Below are positions 1-10,361 of a stretch of 64,000 nucleotides of DNA, piece by piece. How positions within the stretch are numbered: position 1 is the stretch's first letter; every line of letters begins with the position of its first letter. The position numbers and the translations under genes were made by a program. The notes beneath the pieces were generated by a model, which made no database searches, was not told the DNA's origin, and saw only the letters and a program-made list of their open reading frames with translations. The stretch is from Plotosus lineatus (lineage: Eukaryota > Chordata > Actinopteri > Siluriformes > Plotosidae), in NCBI GenBank assembly GCA_024760905.1, contig CM045729.1, positions 49,310,580 to 49,374,579 of the forward strand, written 5' to 3'.

Positions 1-955
1 CACCCACTACTACTTTGCAGTCACTGACTTCCTTCAAATTATATCGCCTACACAAGATGTAGTCTACCTGTGTGCTCCTACCTCCGCTTTTATAAGTCAC
101 CCTATGCTCCTGTTTATTCTTGAAGAAAGTATTCACCACAGCCATTTCCATCCTTTTTGCAAAATCGATCAACATCTGTCCTTCTGTGTTCCTGTCCTGG
201 ATACCAAACCTGCCCATCACTTTCTCGTCCCCTCTGTTGCCTGCACTAACATGTCCATTGAAGTCTGCACCAATGACCACTCTTTCACCTCTGGGGGTAC
301 TCTGCATCACTTCATCTAAGTCACTCCAGAATCTCTCCTCTTTTAGCTCACATCCTGCCTATGGGGCATAAGCACTAACAACATTGAGCATCACACCTTC
401 AATTTCTAACTTGAGACTCATCACTCTGTCTGACACTCTTTTCACTTCCTGACAAACCCCTCCTTCAAGATGACTCCTACTCCATCCACACCATGATGAA
501 ATAGCTTAAACCCTGCTCCTAAGCTTTTAGCTTTTCTACCTTTCCACCTGGTCTCCTGAACAAACAGTATGTCCACCTTCCTTCTCTGCATCATGTCAGC
601 CAGCTCTATCTCTTTTCCTTGCATAGTTGCAACGTTCAAAGTCCCTCCTCTCAGTCCTAGACTCATGCTTTTCCTCTTCTGTCTCTGCCTACGGACACGC
701 CTCCCGCCTCTCCTTCTTCGACCAACAGTAGTCCAATTTCCATCAGCACCCTGTTGGTTGACATCACTGATGGCGGTCGTTGTTAACCCAGGCCTCGACC
801 GATCCGGTATGGAGGTAAGATTTGTAATTTGCATGATAAAGTTTGGCATTGGTTTTACGTCGGATGCCCTTCCTGACACAACCCTCTGCATTTTTCCGGG
901 CTTGTTACTGGCGTAAGGGAGAGAGACACCGGTTAGTGCCCCCCCGCCTCACAGC
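1..955 (-). mobile_element. 5' part of an RTE-like non-LTR retrotransposon (LINE), endonuclease region
   Basis: On the minus strand, an open frame at 891-442 reads through a short leader into an APE-type endonuclease: LNVATMQGKE, then VQETRWKG, which holds the catalytic QE. After a frameshift near 441 the homology continues in another frame with SAYAP, GADFNGHV and, near the left edge, STQVDYI, the usual endonuclease signatures. A stop in the SAYAP region and the frameshift show that it is dead. The 5' end lies near 955, where a C-rich leader begins; the rest of the element runs off the left edge. Leader sequence at about 845-890 also occurs inside the SINE-A family of this window. The clade assignment (RTE/BovB/Expander-like) rests on motif recognition only; another endonuclease-bearing LINE clade is possible. 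Confidence 0.75.
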
Positions 956-1082
956 TGCATTTTTGTTCCCATAATATATCCAAAAATAAAAAACAGATTA
1001 AGACATTTGTATTGATATGCAAAATTTGTTTGATGTCAGTAAACATAACCCAAACTAACCAAAGAAATAATAATTAAGACAT

Positions 1083-1250
<168 letters not shown>

Positions 1251-1595
1251 CCCCTGCACAGTTTTGAATCCCATCCATTTTTGCCTGGTGTATTTCTGCC
1301 TCATGTCTCATATTCCTGGGATAGACGCCAGATTAACCACAGCACTGCTCAGGACAAAGTGATGATTTCTGAAGGAGGAATGAACAGGAAGTGAATGAAA
1401 TATCAAAAATAAGGTTATCAAATCTGCCAATCAGACACTGATACAGTGATCCTGGTTCTAATATCATTAATTCATCACCAACACCAGATAGTAGACCACA
1501 TGCTAAGTTTTATGCTACTGTAATTATTTATAAGCTAGAGCCTATCTCAGCCGTCATTCGGTGAATGCGAGGCACACACTAATGAGATGAGAAAT

Positions 1596-1860
1596 TTCCT
1601 TTCGGCCTTTCCCTTTTTCAGGGGTCGTCACACCGAATGATTCGCACGTTTGATTTGGCATAGGTTTTTACGTCTGATGCCCTTCCTGACACAACCCTAT
1701 TAGCAAAGTCAGCAATGGTTCTTTTACATGCCTCTCACCAAAGACAGTGAGAGACATGGCCCGCCTTTGATAACCCACTTTGCTGCACTGGGGGGTGTCA
1801 GTAACAACCTTGTGGGGACTTGAACCCCCCACACTAAAGGTTCGGCAAACCATCAAAGGG
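1596..1860 (-). mobile_element. tRNA-derived SINE-A copy with LINE-type tail (minus)
   Basis: The tail (TTTCCTTTCGGC onward) is at 1596 and the tRNA-like head near 1825-1850 is degenerate (GACTTGAACCCCCCA, a decayed B box). The body includes the diagnostic segments for GGGCATCCGACGTAAAAACC and GGCCATGTCTCTCACTGTC in reverse complement. The head end abuts a (CA)n tract. Confidence 0.85.
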
Positions 1861-1893
1861 CAACACACACACACACACACACATACACACACA

Positions 1894-1927
<34 letters not shown>
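1861..1927. repeat. (CA)n microsatellite
   Basis: Nearly pure CA repeat with two CATA interruptions, at the internal position where SINE-B copies repeatedly carry GT expansions. Confidence 0.95.
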
Positions 1928-2143
1928 GGGGCAATTTTGAACAGCCAGTAAGCCAAATGTGTATGACTTTGGACTGTCCGAGGAAAATAGAGTTCCTGGA
2001 GGAAACTTAGACTTTAAAGCGTATTTATTTAACAGGAAAAGAGCCTTTGCATTGAATGTTTGTTTACTTGTTTGCTTGCTTGTTTGTTTACACGAGAATA
2101 ATAGCCTATAGCATACATTATACCACCGCCCATGATTGCATAG

Positions 2144-2145
<2 letters not shown>

Positions 2146-2180
<35 letters not shown>

Positions 2181-2368
2181 CGTGTGTATGCGTGTGTGTG
2201 TGTGTGCGTGTGTGTGTGTGTGTGTGCGTGTGTATGCGTGTGTGTGTGTGTGTGTGTGTTTGTGTGTGGATCGCACAGTGCTCTCTCTCCCTCTCGCTTT
2301 TTCTGTGTGTGTGTGTGTGTGTGCGTGTGTATGCGTGCGCGCGCGTGTGTGGATCGCACAGTGCTGAG

Positions 2369-2432
<64 letters not shown>

Positions 2433-2451
2433 CGTATCGCACAGTGCTGAG
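2146..2451 (+). repeat. (CT)n(GT)n(CG)n compound repeats forming an 83-bp tandem triplication
   Basis: The core ATCGCACAGTGCT starts at 2270, 2353 and 2436, exactly 83 bp apart each time. Each interval has the same order of CT-rich, GT-rich and CG-rich blocks. The last core lies 86 bp upstream of the rbms1 exon A start codon, so the array is in the promoter or 5' UTR. Open frames through it on both strands are repeat translations. Confidence 0.9.
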
Positions 2452-2536
2452 CGCGAGGAGCTGATCCGAACGGACGGGACGGTGTGGTGTGCTTTGGCCC
2501 CGTGGATTGAGCGAAAGTGTGTCTCCCTGGATCTTG
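2436..2536 (+). promoter_or_regulatory. rbms1: Probable 5' UTR / core promoter of rbms1 exon A
   Basis: A CpG-bearing, non-repetitive segment sits directly before the exon A ATG at 2537. No TATA box is apparent. The transcription start cannot be placed from sequence alone. The flanking 83-bp repeats are likely part of the promoter. Confidence 0.45.
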
Positions 2537-2605
2537 ATGGGCAGAGTTTGGAGGCAGATGTACCCTCAATATTCCTACTATTACCCGTCCTACCTGCACG
2601 CCAAG
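2537..2605 (+). CDS. rbms1: rbms1 alternative first coding exon A
   Basis: Twenty-three codons starting MGRVWRQMYPQY, followed by a tyrosine-rich stretch and ending YLHAK at a good donor (AAG|GTAGGA). This matches the conserved N-terminus of vertebrate RBMS1, which I recall as MGKVWKQQMYPQY followed by a YYYPQYLQAK-type stretch. RBMS3 has a related but different start, and the VW residues favour RBMS1. The exon ends in phase 0, as the exon 2 acceptor requires. RBMS1 (MSSP) binds single-stranded DNA and A/U-rich RNA through two RRMs; this exon encodes only the disordered lead-in. An upstream in-frame ATG at 2489 exists, but only the ATG at 2537 fits the family start. If intron 1 were retained, the frame would stop at 2716. 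Confidence 0.92.
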
Positions 2606-2619
2606 GTAGGATACAACAC

Positions 2620-2799
2620 AGAGAGCACACACGGAGCCGCACTGCAATTGCACTCAATACGCACTTGGGGAAACTGGACAGAAATCGCAGCAGATCGGAG
2701 CACTTTCACTCTATAAGTTTGTGATTTCCAGGGCTCGGGATGCGCCCTCGGTCGGGCAACTGCGGTGGGTCCTCGATATTATTTGAAACGCACCCGCTT

Positions 2800-2880
<81 letters not shown>

Positions 2881-3179
2881 CTCTGATCATTCCATGGCTT
2901 GCCTGTGCCAGTTCTCCAGGTGAAGTACTGGTTCCACATTGCTGGCTTTAATAAACACTAAGGACGATCGCATTGAAAATAAAATCCCAGCATCCGAACC
3001 GAACCCCATGTACTGAGTGCTGAACTCTTACAATGTCCTTCAGTGCCCAGTTGGTGTTATATAAACACTGTAGGTGTTAGTTCCACGTTGAAGATTTACT
3101 GTGAGCATGTATGCCATGCAGCCTGTATCTCCAGAAGTCTGATGTTCTCACACGCATACCTGTATGTTTATCTTGTATA

Positions 3180-3210
<31 letters not shown>

Positions 3211-3815
3211 TGCAGGGTTTAAAAATTCAGTAAATAGACTGTTATGCTATAAGGTCCTGATGTTTTGTTCAAAGATTGTGTGTTTAAGACGAGGTGGACT
3301 GAGGGGACTGTTCAGTGCAGAATCCTCCACTGAACTTGAAGTATATATATAACTGTTGAAGTATATATACTACATGGGAACATAAATAAAAATTACACCA
3401 AAACAAGATTTTTATGGTTTATTGCTTACATTTTTAAAATTATGAAATGTGTAGGTGAGCTCCAGTAGCAAACACAAGGAGGTGCAAAAACTGTGTGTAT
3501 GTTTATTTAACTTGTTTTAAGAGTTTATCCAAGAACATATACTATGCAGAAACATTATGAAACACAAACTAAAAGGAAATTTTTATAGTTTATGTTTACA
3601 TTATTTTAACCATGACAGAGGCAAGTCAGGCAAGCTCTGTGCCTTGAGCCTAGCTCAGCAATATGTAGCTCACAGAATTAGTTTAGCCTACTCATGCAGA
3701 GTTTAATACATCAAATAAGAAAATGTAAATTAAGGATAATTAATGCTGACATGCAAGCAAAACTAACTAAAATTGGATTTTTTGTGATTAATTTCTCAGT
3801 TTTAAAGTGTCATAA
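2620..3815 (+). other. Intronic sequence without a recognised gene
   Basis: Includes a (CT)n(GT)n tract at about 2803-2878 and a (TTA)n run at 3180-3206. Two loosely similar AT-rich segments at about 3400-3470 and 3575-3640 resemble a third at about 28860-28920 (ACCATGAC and GGTGAGCTCC blocks), perhaps an old unnamed repeat. No coding feature seen. Confidence 0.6.
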
Positions 3816-3821
3816 TAACAA

Positions 3822-4165
3822 TGACCAGCAGTGGTGGCCTAGTGGTAAAGGTGCTCAATCACTTAATCCTAAGGATCGGGGTTCAAGCTGCACTCTCTGA
3901 AGGTTGCCCCCCCACCTCACCCCCACCCCGGGTGCAGCTAACAGGGTTATCAAAGGCGGGCCATGTCTCTCACTGTCTATGGTGTGAGGTTCATGAAACA
4001 GAACCATTGCTGACTTTTGACAAGAGTAGGCTGCAAAGCCGTCAGCGTGTTTACTCCCTACGATGGCCTGGTGAGCTATCCAGGGTGTACTCTGCTCTCG
4101 CCTGGAGTCAGCTGGGATGTGCGCCAGCCTCCCCGCGATCCTAAGTAGGATTAAACGGTTACAGA
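3822..4165 (+). mobile_element. Chimeric SINE-A2 copy (tRNA head, tail B)
   Basis: The head has an A-box-like TGGCCTAGTGG and a B-box-like GGGTTCAAGCTGC. The body contains GGCCATGTCTCTCACTGTC. It switches after GCCGTCAGCGTGTTT to the tail shared with SINE-B (CGATGGCCTGGTGAGC) and ends GGTTACAGAAAATGATAATG. Confidence 0.85.
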
Positions 4166-4184
4166 AAATGATAATGACAATGAC

Positions 4185-4472
4185 ACCTGCTCAAGCTGTC
4201 TGTCTTCCTTTCGGCTTTTTCCCTTTTACTCGGGAGTCGCCACAGCGAATCATTTTGATTCACACGTTTAATTTGGCAGAGGTTTTTACGTCGGATGCCC
4301 TTCCTGTCACAACCCTTTTTAGCAAGGGACAGAAACACGCTGACGGCTTTGCAGCTACTCTTTACGAAAGTCAGCAATGGTTCTTTTACATGCCTCTCAC
4401 CATAGACAGTGACAGACATGGCCCGCCTTTGATAACCCAGTTAGCTGCACTGGGGGGGACCTGCTCAAGCTG
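4185..4472 (-). mobile_element. SINE-A copy (minus) with perfect 14-bp target-site duplication
   Basis: The element spans 4199-4458 and is flanked by ACCTGCTCAAGCTG at 4185-4198 and 4459-4472. It is 5' truncated: the tRNA head is absent and the element ends at the GCACTGGGGGG segment. The tail side begins TCTTCCTTTCGGC. Truncation plus duplication is the signature of target-primed reverse transcription. Confidence 0.93.
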
Positions 4473-4508
4473 ACTGTGGAAAATTGTGTGTTCATTGTTT
4501 TGATTCAA

Positions 4509-4510
<2 letters not shown>

Positions 4511-4560
<50 letters not shown>
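4511..4560. repeat. (AT)n microsatellite
   Basis: Pure AT repeat abutting the head of the next SINE-A copy. Confidence 0.97.
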
Positions 4561-4562
<2 letters not shown>

Positions 4563-4897
4563 GGGCAGTGGTGGTCTAGTGGATAGGGCGCAGGATCGCT
4601 GATCCAATGGTTGGGGGTTCGAGTCCCCACAGGGTTGTCACTGTCCCCCCCAGTGCAGCTAACTGGGTTATCAAAGGCGGGCCATGTCTCTCACTGTCTA
4701 TGGTGAGAGGCATGTAAAAGAACCATTGCTGACTTTCGTAAAGAGTAGCTGCAAAGCCGTCAGCGTGTTTCTGTCCCTTGCGAAAAGGGTTGTGACAGGA
4801 AGGGCATCCGACGTAAAAACCTCTGCCAAATCAAATGTGCGAATCAGATGATTCGCTGTGGCGACTTTGAGAAAAGGGAAAAAGCAGAAAGAAAGAA

Positions 4898-4898
<1 letters not shown>
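4561..4898 (+). mobile_element. Near full-length SINE-A copy inside an (AT)n tract
   Basis: The A-box-like TGGTCTAGTGG and B-box GGGTTCGAGTCC, at canonical tRNA spacing, make this the best-preserved promoter head of the family here. The body, LINE-leader-like segment (GGGCATCCGACGTAAAAACC) and LINE-3'-like tail (GATTCGCTGTGGCGAC) are all present. AT repeats flank both ends. Confidence 0.9.

Positions 4899-4953
<55 letters not shown>
4899..4953. repeat. (AT)n microsatellite
   Basis: AT repeat directly after the SINE-A tail; with 4511-4560 it suggests insertion into one array. Confidence 0.97.
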
Positions 4954-4955
<2 letters not shown>

Positions 4956-5317
4956 TTTAATCCCAAGGTAAAGAACCAATCAGATTATGCCATTACTAAG
5001 TAGTATATACTAGTTTTACTTAAACACTATTAGTATAACAGATCTGTGGTTGGGTTTTTATGCCAGAGGGCTTATCCTAAACCATTTTTGAGATGTTTCA
5101 CTGAAATGATCCACTATGTTGTCTCTTGGCATGATACAAGTTTGCCCCTCTTTTATCTGGCCACATGTTGTCTCAGTCCAACCTGCAACTACTGCAGGTA
5201 TCAGTGTCATGATTTCAACATTGCATGGGTATACAGTGTTTACGTATCATATCATTACATAGTATATTTATGAACCATATCTGCTCAGGGCAGGTAAGGG
5301 CAGTGTTGGTCTGGTGG

Positions 5318-5640
5318 AGGGCAGTGGCCTGGTGGTAAAGGGCGCTGGATCACTGATCCTAAGGTTGGGGGTTCGAGTCCCACTCTCCACAAGGTTGTCA
5401 CTGTCCTCCCCCAGTGCAGCTAACTGGGTTATCAAAGGCCGGCCATGTCTCTCACTGTCTATGGTGAGAGCTTCATGTAAAAGAACCATTGCTGACTTTT
5501 GTAAAGAGTAGCTGCATAGCCGTCAGCGTGTTCTTCCCCTTGCTAAAGGGTTTTGTCAGGAAGGGCATCCGACGTAAAAACCTAGGCCAAATCAAACATG
5601 CGAATCAAATGATTCACTGTGGTGACCCCTGAAAAAGGGG
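5318..5640 (+). mobile_element. SINE-A copy with LINE-type tail
   Basis: Head GTGGCCTGGTGG and GGGTTCGAGTCCC, body, and tail to CCCCTGAAAAAGGGG. A 20-30 bp partial head duplication precedes it at about 5298-5317 (GGGCAGTGTTGGTCTGGTGG). Confidence 0.88.
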
Positions 5641-6005
5641 ACTACGTAGTGGCCTGATGGTAAGATGGTAAGATTACTGATCCCAGGGTTGATGGTTGAA
5701 GCCCAGATTGTCACTTTTATCAGATTGACAGATTTATCAACAGATTGTCACTGCAGTCCTCTCAGTGCGGCTAACTGGTTATCAAAGGCCGGCCATGTCT
5801 CTCACTGTCTGTGGTGAGAGGAATGTAAAAGAACCATTGCTGTTTTTAGTCAACATTAGACTGCATAGGGTGTGTTTCTGCCCTCCCGTGGCCTGGCGAA
5901 CTGTCCAGGGTGTATTCTGCCCTTGCCCAGGGTCGGCTGAGATGGGCGCCAGCCTCCCTGCAACCCTATTTAGGATTAAACAGTTTAGAAAATGAATGTA
6001 TTAAT
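5641..6005 (+). mobile_element. Chimeric SINE-A2 copy directly downstream in the same orientation
   Basis: A degenerate tRNA head (GTAGTGGCCTGATGG; TTGATGGTTGAAGCC), a small internal duplication around CAGATTGTCACT, then tail B (GTGGCCTGGCGAACTG) ending in an AATGAATG-type run. Confidence 0.82.
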
Positions 6006-6490
6006 GAAGATTTCATGGTTATCATGCATATTTGTTTATTTTCATAAATTACAATGATTATTGTATATTTCACCAGAGAAATTGTTGCTGACAAATGCTT
6101 TTTTTAATATACCGGTACTAGTGAAATGCCTAAACATACATCTGAAGATAAAAAAAAAAATTCCTTTTTTTTACAAGATAATATCAATTCAGTCTGTAGG
6201 TTTTTGAAACATCAAAATAACCAAGGCAGGTTGCCTGTAAAGCAGAAATGATCTTGTATAATATCTTACATTTGAAAATATTATAAAAAGGCTATATTTC
6301 TCACAATCCATGCAAATATGTTAAACATGTTATTCCATTTACTCTCATTGTACATGGCTGATAGTACACTAGATTGTACATGGCTACGTGCTTCGCCAGC
6401 TATCAGCTCATGTATGACTTAATTTCTTGAGATTTTGCAGCTGTTAAATGTACATATACATACCATACCTATATCTATTCATGCATTAAT
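6006..6490 (+). other. AT-rich intron, nothing recognised
   Basis: No gene, repeat family or regulatory site could be supported. Confidence 0.5.
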
Positions 6491-6499
6491 CAATGCTGA

Positions 6500-6755
6500 A
6501 GTTCTCTTCGGCTCGCCAGTTCATTGCAGTGCAAAAAAATCCTGCACAACCACACATACCTGGGGCAATTCGGAAGAAACAATTAGCCCAATGTGCATGT
6601 CTTTAGAAGGAACCCAGAGTACCAGGACACCCATGCAAGCATGTGGAGAACATGCAAACTTCATACAGAAACACCCTTAACAAGCCTGGGACTCAAACCC
6701 ATGACCTTGATAATATGAGGCAGATGTGCTAAACACTAAGCCGCCATCCTGCTCC
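6500..6755 (-). mobile_element. SINE-B copy (minus), degenerate
   Basis: Contains reverse-complement versions of TGCATGTTCTCCACAT, AAAGACATGCACATTGGG and a tRNA-like head near 6690-6755 (ACTCAAACCCATGACC; CTAAACACTAAGCCGCCATC), matching the family at 46473-46800. Confidence 0.75.
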
Positions 6756-7170
6756 ACCATAAATATATATTTATTTATATGCACAAGTATATCATTAGTA
6801 ATTTTAACATTTATCAATTTTGCATGTACCTGACAGTGTTGAAGTACGGTTTATCATTCTCTTGAAATGATTGATCAGGCTAGAAGTTCAGGTAATGCAC
6901 TACTGTGCGGTCACCAAGACAGGACCGATTATCTTTTAATAAACCATAAATGTAGAGTTAAGATTCGGTTGTATTTTTGTCCTTAAGTATCAAAGTGTTT
7001 AACTATTTACAAAATGGAAATAATGTGTATTTTAGTGGAAAGGACTATGGAGTAGGCCAACTGAATTTTTATGAAACAGGCACAGCTGGATAACATTGAA
7101 GCAGAAGGGAGGCACACGAGCACTGTTTTAAGATATGTTGACTTTGTCTGGATTGGGCCAACAGCATATA

Positions 7171-7723
7171 CAGTAGGCCCGTGACCATTAGCTGTTTAGC
7201 CCTCACGCACCCGCATACTCGCGGTTTGGTGACAAACCCGGAGGTAACTGGCACATGATTCAAATTTAGCCAGTGACTGAGAGCTTTTGTTACTCCCTCC
7301 TGCTGATTGGTTGTAGATGATGTGTACACCTCTTTTTTTTTTCTCCTTCGCGCACAAGTTATCAACGTGATTGCCTGAATTGCAAAATAATTTTTTTTAG
7401 TGTGTTTTTAATTATTATTTAAGCCTGATGATGCCACTCACACGCCCTGCATCTTCTCTAGCTTCTGGAAAAGGAGCCTAAGCGCTTTATTTATTAATGA
7501 ATATCATAGTAAAAATATTTAAAAGTTTTTACTTAATCATTACTACATTTTACTGCATTATTACTGTATTAATGAGTAAGACTGTCTATAGAATGTGTTT
7601 AAGAAGCATAGTTTAGCGCATGTAATATACATAGGGTTTGAAAACCACGTCAATAATTTGCAGATTTTCATGATCCACGGGAAGGGGAGGAACCAAATCA
7701 TCACAAAAAACAGGGGCCTACTG
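7171..7723. mobile_element. TA-flanked MITE (Tc1/mariner/pogo type)
   Basis: Starts CAGTAGGCCCGTG and ends CAGGGGCCTACTG, giving ~13-bp inverted termini with one mismatch, flanked by TA on each side. No coding capacity. An inverted relative lies at about 13532-13970. Confidence 0.8.
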
Positions 7724-7725
7724 TA

Positions 7726-8250
7726 ACTCTAAACAGTGATTGGCTCATTATTATACAAAGATTGCTCAATAAAAACTGTTTTAGAGTAAAACAAATGTTC
7801 TCTATTATAGTCCAATTATTAGAAAAATAATTGTTTTGATAATTCGGCTTATGTTTTTATTCTATTATTTTATTAGAAGTGCTTTTGTAAGGTAAGAACA
7901 GCCAGAGAGATGAGCGCAGAATATTATATTATCTTTGCAGGTGGATCTCTTTCTGGGTTATATGAGAAAAAGCTTTGATCTTGATCTAAAAGGCTGCAAG
8001 ACAGCATATCTGACAGTGTAAAGTGACAAGGAACAGCGTGGTTACAAGCATACCCAAGTAGATAATGCACAATTAACATTCATCCTGAAACAAAATGCAG
8101 AAATGAACACACATAAAGAAATTACATATCCAAGTCCAATAATATATGTCGGAAGACAGAAGTTAAAACAATTACTGTATCCAAGTATTAATGCATACTT
8201 CAGTCTATAATAACATTTATGCAGTATATAAACTGTATTTATTTAAAAGC
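7726..8250 (+). other. Intron, nothing recognised
   Basis: No gene or repeat family identified. Confidence 0.5.
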
Positions 8251-8254
8251 CTGC

Positions 8255-8380
8255 AATGACCTGGCTAGCTGTTCAAGGTGTGCCAGGCTCTCACCCAGAG
8301 TCAGCTGAGATGCGCGCCAACCTCCCTGCGGCCCTAACTAGGATTAAGCTGTTCAGAAAATTAATGAATGAATGAATGAT
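8255..8380 (+). mobile_element. Tail B SINE fragment
   Basis: CAATGACCTGGCTAGCTGTT through GGATTAAGCTGTTCAGAAAA, ending in an (AATG)n run; 5' truncated. Confidence 0.75.
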
Positions 8381-8746
8381 CATTTATAAGCTCACAATTT
8401 TATCTAAAATCACATGTATAATCAAAAAATAGTTATTAAGGTGTCAAAAGTTTTCTAAGGGAAGTCAGCAGCCAATTCTCAAATCTATGGGGGCCCTAAG
8501 GGGACACATTCATATGTCTTATTTTCTTCATTTTCCCATAATCTTGAGTTATTTTTATTACTGTCTTGAGATAACGTGTTGTTGTTTTTTTTCCTGAATA
8601 ATTCTCTGGATAATTTTCTCATGATGTTCATCTAACAAAACATAGTTTTCCTGTAATAATTACATAATGAATGTGAGATTTCAAGAAAAGAAAACAACAG
8701 TGCTGCCTATAACAATAAGTTATTCATCGCAACATCATTCGGTGTA

Positions 8747-8986
8747 GTGGTGTCAGAGGAGCGAGAGAATATTGATCACCGTGTCATATTTCTCTTCAAT
8801 CAAGGCCTGAGACAACCTGAAATAGCGTTATGCCCTGCTATTACAGACAATATACACCTTAGTATGCTAACTAAAGATCATGGGAAAACAAATAAAATTA
8901 ACTTGGTACCACCAGAAAATAGAACAAATAACATGCATAAATGCATGTCTGCTTATGGCTTCCCTGGATGGAGCATTAGATACTAG
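8747..8986 (+). pseudogene. Possible integrase/transposase-like remnant
   Basis: A 79-codon frame with a helix-turn-helix-like stretch (FNQGLRQPEIALCPA) and a later CMSAYGFPGWSIRY segment, which vaguely resemble repeat-derived integrase-core proteins of fish. The similarity is from memory and weak; no catalytic triad can be assigned. It could equally be chance. Confidence 0.22.
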
Positions 8987-10095
8987 TTTCCTTTAAATAA
9001 AAAAGTAGTTGATGACTTAATAATGTAATCTAACAGACAGACAGACAGACAGACAGACAGATAGATAGATAGATAGATAGATAGATCAGTGGTCTTGGTT
9101 TTGCTATTTACAAAATCACTTCTTTCGACAAGCAAATCCCAAAGAAGAAAACATTTGCAATAAAAAAAAAAATAATAATAACTTATTTATTAACAAATGT
9201 TTGTTAACTGTGCTAAAATTGAAAGAATGTCATTTTGATGATCTGCGCCTAAATTTCAAGAATGTAGCAGGAAACGGACTAAGTCCCTTGTTTCAATACT
9301 ATTATCAACAATTTCATGTCATCAAGAAAAACTGTCTCGCTTGTGTTGGGCTGCGTCTGTGAGCTTGTGCCTTTGATGAGAAGGGTTTGAGCACATTAAG
9401 TACCATTGAACATTACACACTGAGCTTGCCAACAATAGCATTAGTTTGAGGCTGAAAAAGGCCTATACAAAGTTTACAATAAAGTTTGAATAGTTGCCTG
9501 GCAGCAGAATGTACACAATTAAAGCACAGCGTGGTCATGCTCATTATGTGTGCTCAGGTCTGACAGAATGTCCATTGTGTTCATATGCTTCTCATTCTGG
9601 GAATTTGTTAGCAGCATAGGGAAACACTCCAAAAGCTTATCAGTGCTTTGACACTGTCAATCAGACACATGTAAATAGGTCACATAAAAATGACTCTACC
9701 ATGCTGATATGTGTAAACATTTCACCAATAAATATAAGAAATGAAAAAAGTGTAATTAGTGAAACACTTGTTGGATTGTTGCTGTTTGGGTGCAAGCATT
9801 AAACTGCAGGGGAAGATTAAATTAAAGAGTAAATACTGAATGTACTGAGATTTTGGAGTGTTTATTGCTTTCTGTCTCTGTAGGGGATTGATATTTTATA
9901 CCGCATTGATGAAAAGTGATAAGCACAGAAAACAAAAATAGAGCTCCGGTGACACGGTGGCGAGAGCAGAGCGTGCAGAAGTAATTGAAACGTCAATGTC
10001 ATTCATTTTATCTTAAGAAACATATAGGTGCTGGTTTTTATTTAATGATCCTGACATGTCTAGATTGTTAATGTATTGATTTTCCAGCTTTGTTG
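8987..10095 (+). other. Intron with a (GACA)n(GATA)n repeat
   Basis: The repeat is at 9033-9086 and has the same CAGA-then-TAGA order as at 1083-1250. The remainder holds no recognised element. Confidence 0.6.
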
Positions 10096-10101
10096 GTACA
10101 A

Positions 10102-10217
10102 CAATACTGACAATAAAATTATTTTTCCCATGAAACACATAATGAATTAATATATTCGTTCATGTATGTATTCATTAGCTATGTGTTTCATGAGGGAAAA
10201 TTTTATTTTCAGTGTTG
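10102..10217. repeat. Small foldback (imperfect inverted repeat)
   Basis: CCCATGAAACACAT (ending at 10140) and its complement ATGTGTTTCATGAGGG (from 10181) form the centre of ~37-bp imperfect arms separated by ~40 bp of AT-rich sequence that itself contains ATGAATTA/ATTCAT. Confidence 0.65.
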
Positions 10218-10242
10218 AAGTGGTTCATTTTCTGACCCAATA

Positions 10243-10318
10243 AGTCCTAATTAGAGTTCTGAGCTCCAGGAGAGGGCAGAGTACACCCTATACAACTCGC
10301 CAGGCCTTCATTGAGCAA
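10243..10318 (-). mobile_element. Tail B SINE fragment (minus)
   Basis: CCTAATTAGAGTTCTGAGCTC through CAACTCGCCAGGCC is the reverse complement of the shared SINE-B/SINE-A2 tail. Confidence 0.65.
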
Positions 10319-10328
10319 TGAGCAATAC

Positions 10329-10361
<33 letters not shown>

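Larger units (their letters stand above)
1535..2010 (-). mobile_element. SINE-B copy (minus), split by (CA)n and a SINE-A insertion
   Basis: The tail fragment at 1540-1580 (CTATCTCAGCCGTCATTCGG) and the body fragment at 1927-2010 (CAGCCAGTAAGCCAAATGTG) both match the minus strand of the SINE-B family seen complete at 46473-46800. Between them lie a SINE-A copy and a (CA)n tract, so this is best read as one old SINE-B invaded by a SINE-A. Confidence 0.55.

Noticed and set aside
2537..2605. Assigning the gene to rbms3 rather than rbms1
   Set aside because: RBMS3 shares MYPQY and [13 protein letters not shown], but the VW in exon A, the GW before EQLSKTN and the MIF/YRKQ alternative exon fit RBMS1 better. 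The a/b teleost paralogue cannot be decided.
1853..2657. Long frames (up to 266 codons) over the rbms1 promoter region on the minus strand
   Set aside because: HTHTHT and RERERE repeats show these are CA and CT microsatellite translations; only the plus-strand 2537 exon has family support.
4600..4640. SINE-A heads as functional tRNA genes
   Set aside because: They have A- and B-box-like motifs but no cloverleaf acceptor stem could be built, and the same head recurs at the start of every SINE-A copy.
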